Shown here one piece after another: positions 60,690 through 64,000 of a stretch of DNA of 64,000 nucleotides (its first letter is position 1; every line of letters begins with the position of its first letter). The notes under the pieces were generated by a model. That model was not told the DNA's origin. It ran no database searches and was given only the letters and a program-made list of their open reading frames with translations. The position numbers were made by a program, and so were the translations under genes. Source of the DNA: Paracoccaceae bacterium (GTDB taxonomy: Bacteria > Pseudomonadota > Alphaproteobacteria > Rhodobacterales > Rhodobacteraceae). The stretch is taken from NCBI GenBank assembly GCA_020637675.1, contig JACKKD010000003.1, forward strand, positions 1-64,000. The letters run 5' to 3'.

Positions 60690-61021
60690 CTTTCCTTGAC
60701 TCCTGAAATGCTTCTTCCCCCTCGGGGGCCGGCCCATGAAATACCTTGGACCGGTCTGTCTTGATTCTGGTGATCTCCGATCGTAACCGTGCGGGCAGTG
60801 CCGCCGGCGGGCAAAGGGACCGGAACTGGAAGAACGTATCCCGGTCTTACGAACAATCGTTACTGGAATGTCCAACTCTGTAATGTTTATTTCAGAAGAT
60901 GTCCGTTGCATCGTCCGGCACGACGTTGCGTCATCATGCAATCCGTTGCAAATTGTTGCATGTCGGAATCTGAGAGGCGCGTGATGCGTCGGTCGGGCCG
61001 GACGGTGGAGCGTGCAGCATC
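60690..61021. promoter_or_regulatory. Regulatory region between DUF1127 gene and XRE regulator
   Basis: 332 bases without a gene between two divergent genes, AT-richer than its surroundings at 60840-60970. It contains the phased GTTGC repeats described separately and is likely to hold the promoters of both genes. Confidence 0.5.
60905..60960 (+). repeat. Helically phased GTTGC repeats
   Basis: GTTGC(A/G) occurs at 60905, 60925, 60945 and 60955, spaced 20, 20 and 10 bases, so the copies lie on the same face of the helix. TGCAA at 60937-60941 forms an inverted pair with the third copy. The last copy ends 62 bases before the XRE regulator start. This pattern fits a cooperative operator, perhaps for the regulator's own promoter. 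Confidence 0.5.
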
Positions 61022-61906
61022 ATGACGAGCGAAGCAACCGGCCGGCTCGGCGAGCGGCTCAGTCTGGCCCTCAAGACGATCAACCTGTCGCCCGCCGCGC
61101 TCGGCGCGGCGGTGGGTGTGGACAAGTCGGTCGTGTCCCGCTGGCTGTCGGGAAAGGTCCGGCCGAGCGGTCACAACCTGACCCGCATCGCAATCGAGAT
61201 CGCGCGGCACCGACCCGGATTCTCCACGCTCGCCCTGGAGGGACCTGACGAGGAGTTCCGCCGCGCGCTCGACCTTCCGATACCGTTTGGCACAGGCGGG
61301 CTCTCGCAGGTCCCGATGGCGGATTCGTCGGCCCTGCCGATCCCATACGACCTGATCAACGTGTCACGCAACGAAGTCATGCGGCGCGGCGACGAGTATT
61401 ACGGCCACTACGATGTCCACTACTGGTCCTTCACCCAGCCGGGTCGAATTGCGCGGCTCGCGATGATGCTCCGGCCAGCGCAGGGACTGATCGAGGCGCG
61501 CTATGGCGCCCGCGGGTTCGAGTTCCGCGGCTGGGCACTTCTCCTGCAGAACCGGCTTTATGTTCAGTTGGCTGAAATGCGCCACGACGCGATGCTCTAC
61601 ATGGTCACGAATGCCGGCCAGCAGCCGAGAGCTGCGCTGATCAGCGGCATCATCCTCGGACCCAGCGACGGCAACCTCATGCCCACGGCCTCGGGCGTGA
61701 TCCTGACGCGGGCAGGCGAGATCGCGGGCCTGAGCGAGGCTGACGACCGCGCCTTCGAGGCACGCGCCGATAACGACCCCTTTGCGGGCGGAGACGCGAC
61801 GCCGACGGCCATTCGCGACCTTCTAGAATCCCTCCGGCCGGGCGGCGCCGGCGCGGGCCAATGGCTGTTCCGTGTGAACTACCTCGACGGTGGCAAGGGA
61901 CTCTAG
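61022..61906 (+). CDS. XRE-type HTH transcriptional regulator with a C-terminal sensor-like domain
   Basis: A 294-residue protein. Residues about 8-70 form an XRE/Cro-type helix-turn-helix (LSPAALGAAVGVDKSVVSRWLSGKVRPSGHNL). The remaining 220 residues have no named domain I recognise; they contain aromatic-rich HYWSFTQPGRIARLAMML and mixed alpha/beta text that may bind a ligand. It follows the phased repeats and is followed closely by the LysR-linked gene on the opposite strand. Confidence 0.8.
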   Translation: MTSEATGRLGERLSLALKTINLSPAALGAAVGVDKSVVSRWLSGKVRPSGHNLTRIAIEIARHRPGFSTLALEGPDEEFRRALDLPIPFGTGGLSQVPMADSSALPIPYDLINVSRNEVMRRGDEYYGHYDVHYWSFTQPGRIARLAMMLRPAQGLIEARYGARGFEFRGWALLLQNRLYVQLAEMRHDAMLYMVTNAGQQPRAALISGIILGPSDGNLMPTASGVILTRAGEIAGLSEADDRAFEARADNDPFAGGDATPTAIRDLLESLRPGGAGAGQWLFRVNYLDGGKGL

Positions 61907-61916
61907 GCGCTGACCG

Positions 61917-62786
61917 TCAGAACCACTGCCCCGGCTCCATCAGCCCCAGGTCCATCAGCTGCCCCGAGGTCCAGTCGAAGCGGATCGAACCGTGCCACGT
62001 GAAGGTCGGAATACCGAAGGTGGAGCCGGGGTTCGCCTTCAATGCCTTCGCCGCCCGGAAGGAGGCCACCGCAGCCGTGAGGTTGTGATGCCAGGGGCAG
62101 GCATAGGTGTTGTATTCTTCGACGTTGAAGGTGTGATCCTCCCTGAGCACGAGCCCCTTCGCCGATCGGAAAAGCGCAATGCGGTCGATGCGGCGCCTGG
62201 CCTTCGGCACATGTTCCTCGAACCGCCAGCGCAGACCGCCGAAGAAGTCGAGCTGCCGTTCCCTCGGATGCCCCGTTTCGGGGTCCGGCCGAGCAAGCGC
62301 ATAGTAGCCCGAACCGTCGAGCATCGCCTCCTCGCGGCTGACTGCGTCAGGGTGGCGGCCAAGGTCTGGGGCGTAAAGATCGACGACATAGGCGAGCATG
62401 GCGTCGCGTCGTTCCTCGGCGTGGAAAGCCAGCATCTCTCCCACCGTGCGGGTCTCGCAGAACGGGAAGAAGAGATACTCGGCGTTGTAGGCGTAGTAGA
62501 ACCAGGTCTTCGCCGGCGCCGAGTCGATCACCGCGTTGACCGCCTCGGGGACGGCGCACCTTGCGAGCGTGTCGTGGCGGATCCAGGTCGCGGCCGCTGC
62601 GACCTCCTCCGGGATCGGCAGGGCATCGGGAAGGAAGACCACGATCTCGCCGAAGCCGAGACCAGCGTGATGGGTCACGGTGGAGGCGATCTCCGCCTCG
62701 TCCTCGACGAAGAGGAGCGCGACGGGACCCCTGGCGAGGTGCGCGGTGCCCCGTGTCAGGAAATCCTTGAGCGAGGCGTAGGTCAT
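61917..62786 (-). CDS. Conserved protein, possibly glycosyltransferase-2-like
   Basis: A 289-residue protein. The N-terminal pattern (LLFVEDEAEIASTVTHHAGLGFGEIVVFLPD) resembles the start of GT2/GT92-like enzymes that begin with a nucleotide-sugar-binding strand and an acidic site, but the match is weak. The C-terminal half has EEYNTYACPWHHNLTAAVASF and FGGLRWRFEEHVP, which look conserved in roseobacters. Its start overlaps the LysR stop by ATGA, so expression is linked to that regulator. Confidence 0.6.
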   Translation of the reverse strand: MTYASLKDFLTRGTAHLARGPVALLFVEDEAEIASTVTHHAGLGFGEIVVFLPDALPIPEEVAAAATWIRHDTLARCAVPEAVNAVIDSAPAKTWFYYAYNAEYLFFPFCETRTVGEMLAFHAEERRDAMLAYVVDLYAPDLGRHPDAVSREEAMLDGSGYYALARPDPETGHPRERQLDFFGGLRWRFEEHVPKARRRIDRIALFRSAKGLVLREDHTFNVEEYNTYACPWHHNLTAAVASFRAAKALKANPGSTFGIPTFTWHGSIRFDWTSGQLMDLGLMEPGQWF

Positions 62787-63814
62787 CGCGGCCGTCCGTT
62801 TTCGTCGCGCGCGAAGGTCGGCGATGGCGGGACGGAATGCAATGCTTCCGTGCCGGGTCGGGCCGCCGCCTCCGTCTCGCCGGCATCGAGCGGTTCCAGA
62901 GTTTCCGCCACGAGACCGCGCAGCCAGCGGTGGGCGGGTGCGCGCGAGGCACGGCGGTGCCATGCCATGAAGATCGTCGCCGCCGGAAGCGGCATCGGCG
63001 GAACGTAGACCCACAGACCCAGTCGCGGCGCCATTGCCTCGGCAAGCTGACGCGGCAGAAGCCCGACGAGGTCGCTCTCGGACACGGCCCGGCAGACACC
63101 GGAGAAGACCGGGACCGTCATCGCCACGCGCCGCTTGCGCCCGACCGCCGCAAGGGCGGCGTCGCCCATGGCGCTCACGCGCCCCTCTGGCGAGAAGAGC
63201 ACATGTCCCAGGTCGCAGAAAAGATCGGTGGGTACAACACCGCCCGGTGGCACGCCCTCGGCCGCAAGGCGCGGGTGCCCCGCCCGCGCGATCATCCGGA
63301 AACTTGAGCGAAACAGCCGCACGTGCTCGGTCCATTCGGGAAACGTCGTTTCGGGAATCAGGACGAGGTCGGCGCGCTGACGTTCGAGCGTGGCGACGTA
63401 GTTTTCGGGCACCAGATCGACCAGCTGGACGATGAGCGCAGGCGACTGCCGCGACACCGCGGCGCCGAGCGCGGGCATCAGCATCTCGGCGAAAAAGTCC
63501 GACCCGCCGATGCGGAAGGCGCCCGACGCCCGCGCCGGATCGAAGGCTTCGGGGCCGGCGATGAGGCCCTCGGTCCGGTCGAGGATCTCCCGCAGCGGAG
63601 TCTCCAGGCTCAGCGCATGGTCGGTTGGCACCAGCCGCTGGCCCTGGCGTACGAAGAGTGGATCGCCGAGCGCGTGACGGAGGCGTCCGAGCGCGGCCGA
63701 GGTCGCGGGCTGCGATAGCCCGACCCGCGCCGCAGCCCGTGTCACGGAGCCTTCGCGCAACAGCGCGTCGAGCACGCGGAGGAGATTGAGGTCGAAGGTT
63801 GATATATTCGTCAT
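62783..63814 (-). CDS. LysR family transcriptional regulator
   Basis: A 343-residue regulator: the winged HTH has FDLNLLRVLDALLREGSVTRAAARVGLSQPATSAALGRLRHALGDPLFVR at residues about 6-55; the rest is a periplasmic-binding-type effector domain. Length is a little above the usual 300 because of a C-terminal tail. ATG 63814 is chosen; an in-frame ATG 54 bases upstream is possible. It is divergent from the gene at 63905, its probable target. Confidence 0.9.
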   Translation of the reverse strand: MTNISTFDLNLLRVLDALLREGSVTRAAARVGLSQPATSAALGRLRHALGDPLFVRQGQRLVPTDHALSLETPLREILDRTEGLIAGPEAFDPARASGAFRIGGSDFFAEMLMPALGAAVSRQSPALIVQLVDLVPENYVATLERQRADLVLIPETTFPEWTEHVRLFRSSFRMIARAGHPRLAAEGVPPGGVVPTDLFCDLGHVLFSPEGRVSAMGDAALAAVGRKRRVAMTVPVFSGVCRAVSESDLVGLLPRQLAEAMAPRLGLWVYVPPMPLPAATIFMAWHRRASRAPAHRWLRGLVAETLEPLDAGETEAAARPGTEALHSVPPSPTFARDENGRPR

Positions 63815-63904
63815 GTGAATATTAAACCTACAATCAATCGTTTGGTCAAATGAATGTAGTGGGGCCATTCTCGCCGCATCCGATGCGCGACATGGAGAAG
63901 AACG

Positions 63905-64000
63905 ATGCTCGACGCGACCCCCGCCACCCTCGGCCCCGGCACGATCGACTGGAACGCCACCCTCTACCGCACCCTCTTGTCCCCCGCCGACACCGGCGGC
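63905..64000 (+). CDS. Start of a gene cut by the window edge, possibly a cupin protein
   Basis: GGAG lies 8 bases before an ATG opening a frame to the window end; only 32 residues are visible (MLDATPATLGPGTIDWNATL, then YRTLLSPADTGG). The end resembles the first strand of cupin proteins, but that is a guess from a short piece. It is divergent from the LysR gene across 90 AT-rich bases. Confidence 0.4.
   Translation, partial: MLDATPATLGPGTIDWNATLYRTLLSPADTGG

Noticed and set aside
62787..63335. Upstream extension of the unknown 289-residue protein
   Set aside because: It lies inside the LysR gene in another frame and is Arg-rich; the ATGA overlap start is better.

Overview
The window looks like chromosomal DNA of a motile, GC-rich alphaproteobacterium of the Rhodobacterales (Rhodobacter/Roseobacter type). 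The evidence is the FlaF/FlbT/DUF1217 genes beside the flagellin, a MotE-type protein, the rpsT-dnaA-dnaN-recF-gyrB order, the rsfS-rlmH-gpmI-envC-ctpA-rppH order, and a Fur-family Irr-like regulator divergent from fabA-fabB-fabI. Genes are dense, with many 1-4 base stop/start overlaps and several TTG or GTG starts. I see no rRNA, tRNA, CRISPR array, insertion sequence or prophage.

Layout. 1-1957: the end of a pmbA/tldE gene and an overlapping CysQ/inositol-monophosphatase gene. 2182-28325: one uninterrupted flagellar block in several opposing transcription units: fliF-fliH-fliN-fliP (-); fliL, a small coiled-coil protein, motE, motA, a large secreted protein, a transglycosylase, flhA-fliR-flhB and a fliJ-like gene (+); flgB-flgC-fliE-fliQ-flgF-flgG-flgA-flgH-fliL2 (-); fliI (+); flagellin-flaF-flbT-DUF1217 (-); flgJ and a flgN-like gene (-); fliK-flgD (+). 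Together these make the export gate, MS-ring, rod, L-ring, ATPase, hook-length control, hook cap, filament and filament-expression control. fliG, fliM, motB, flgE, flgK, flgL and flgI are not here and must lie elsewhere.

28338-40638: ubiB and ubiE (ubiquinone), mutM, an enoyl-CoA hydratase, rpsT, then dnaA, dnaN, recF, a VOC protein, a LysE exporter and gyrB. 40645-49136 (all -): a glutathione transferase, a NUDIX protein, an NfeD/stomatin pair, rppH, ctpA, envC, gpmI, a chromene-carboxylate isomerase, rlmH and rsfS. 49512-53729 (+): leuC-leuD, then a six-helix membrane protein and an exonuclease/phosphatase-fold protein. 53733-60686: a threonine/serine dehydratase, a hydrolase and a dehalogenase, a Cys-rich membrane protein, the fabA-fabB-fabI operon divergent from irr, and a DUF1127 protein. 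61022-64000: an XRE regulator, a conserved protein overlapping a LysR gene, and the start of a gene cut by the window edge.

Regulation. Four intergenic regions carry CtrA-like sites (TTAA-N7-TTAA with one or two mismatches): fliF/fliL, flgB/fliI, flagellin, and upstream of the membrane protein at 51823. GANTC sites cluster before dnaA. The XRE regulator is preceded by four GTTGC repeats spaced 20, 20 and 10 bp apart.

The best candidate for something undescribed is the 876-residue secreted protein at 7983-10613, between motA and the flagellar transglycosylase gene. It has an AMIN-like N-terminus and a helical C-terminus and sits beside a MotE-type chaperone gene, so I suggest it is a periplasmic stator or rod partner comparable to rhizobial MotC.
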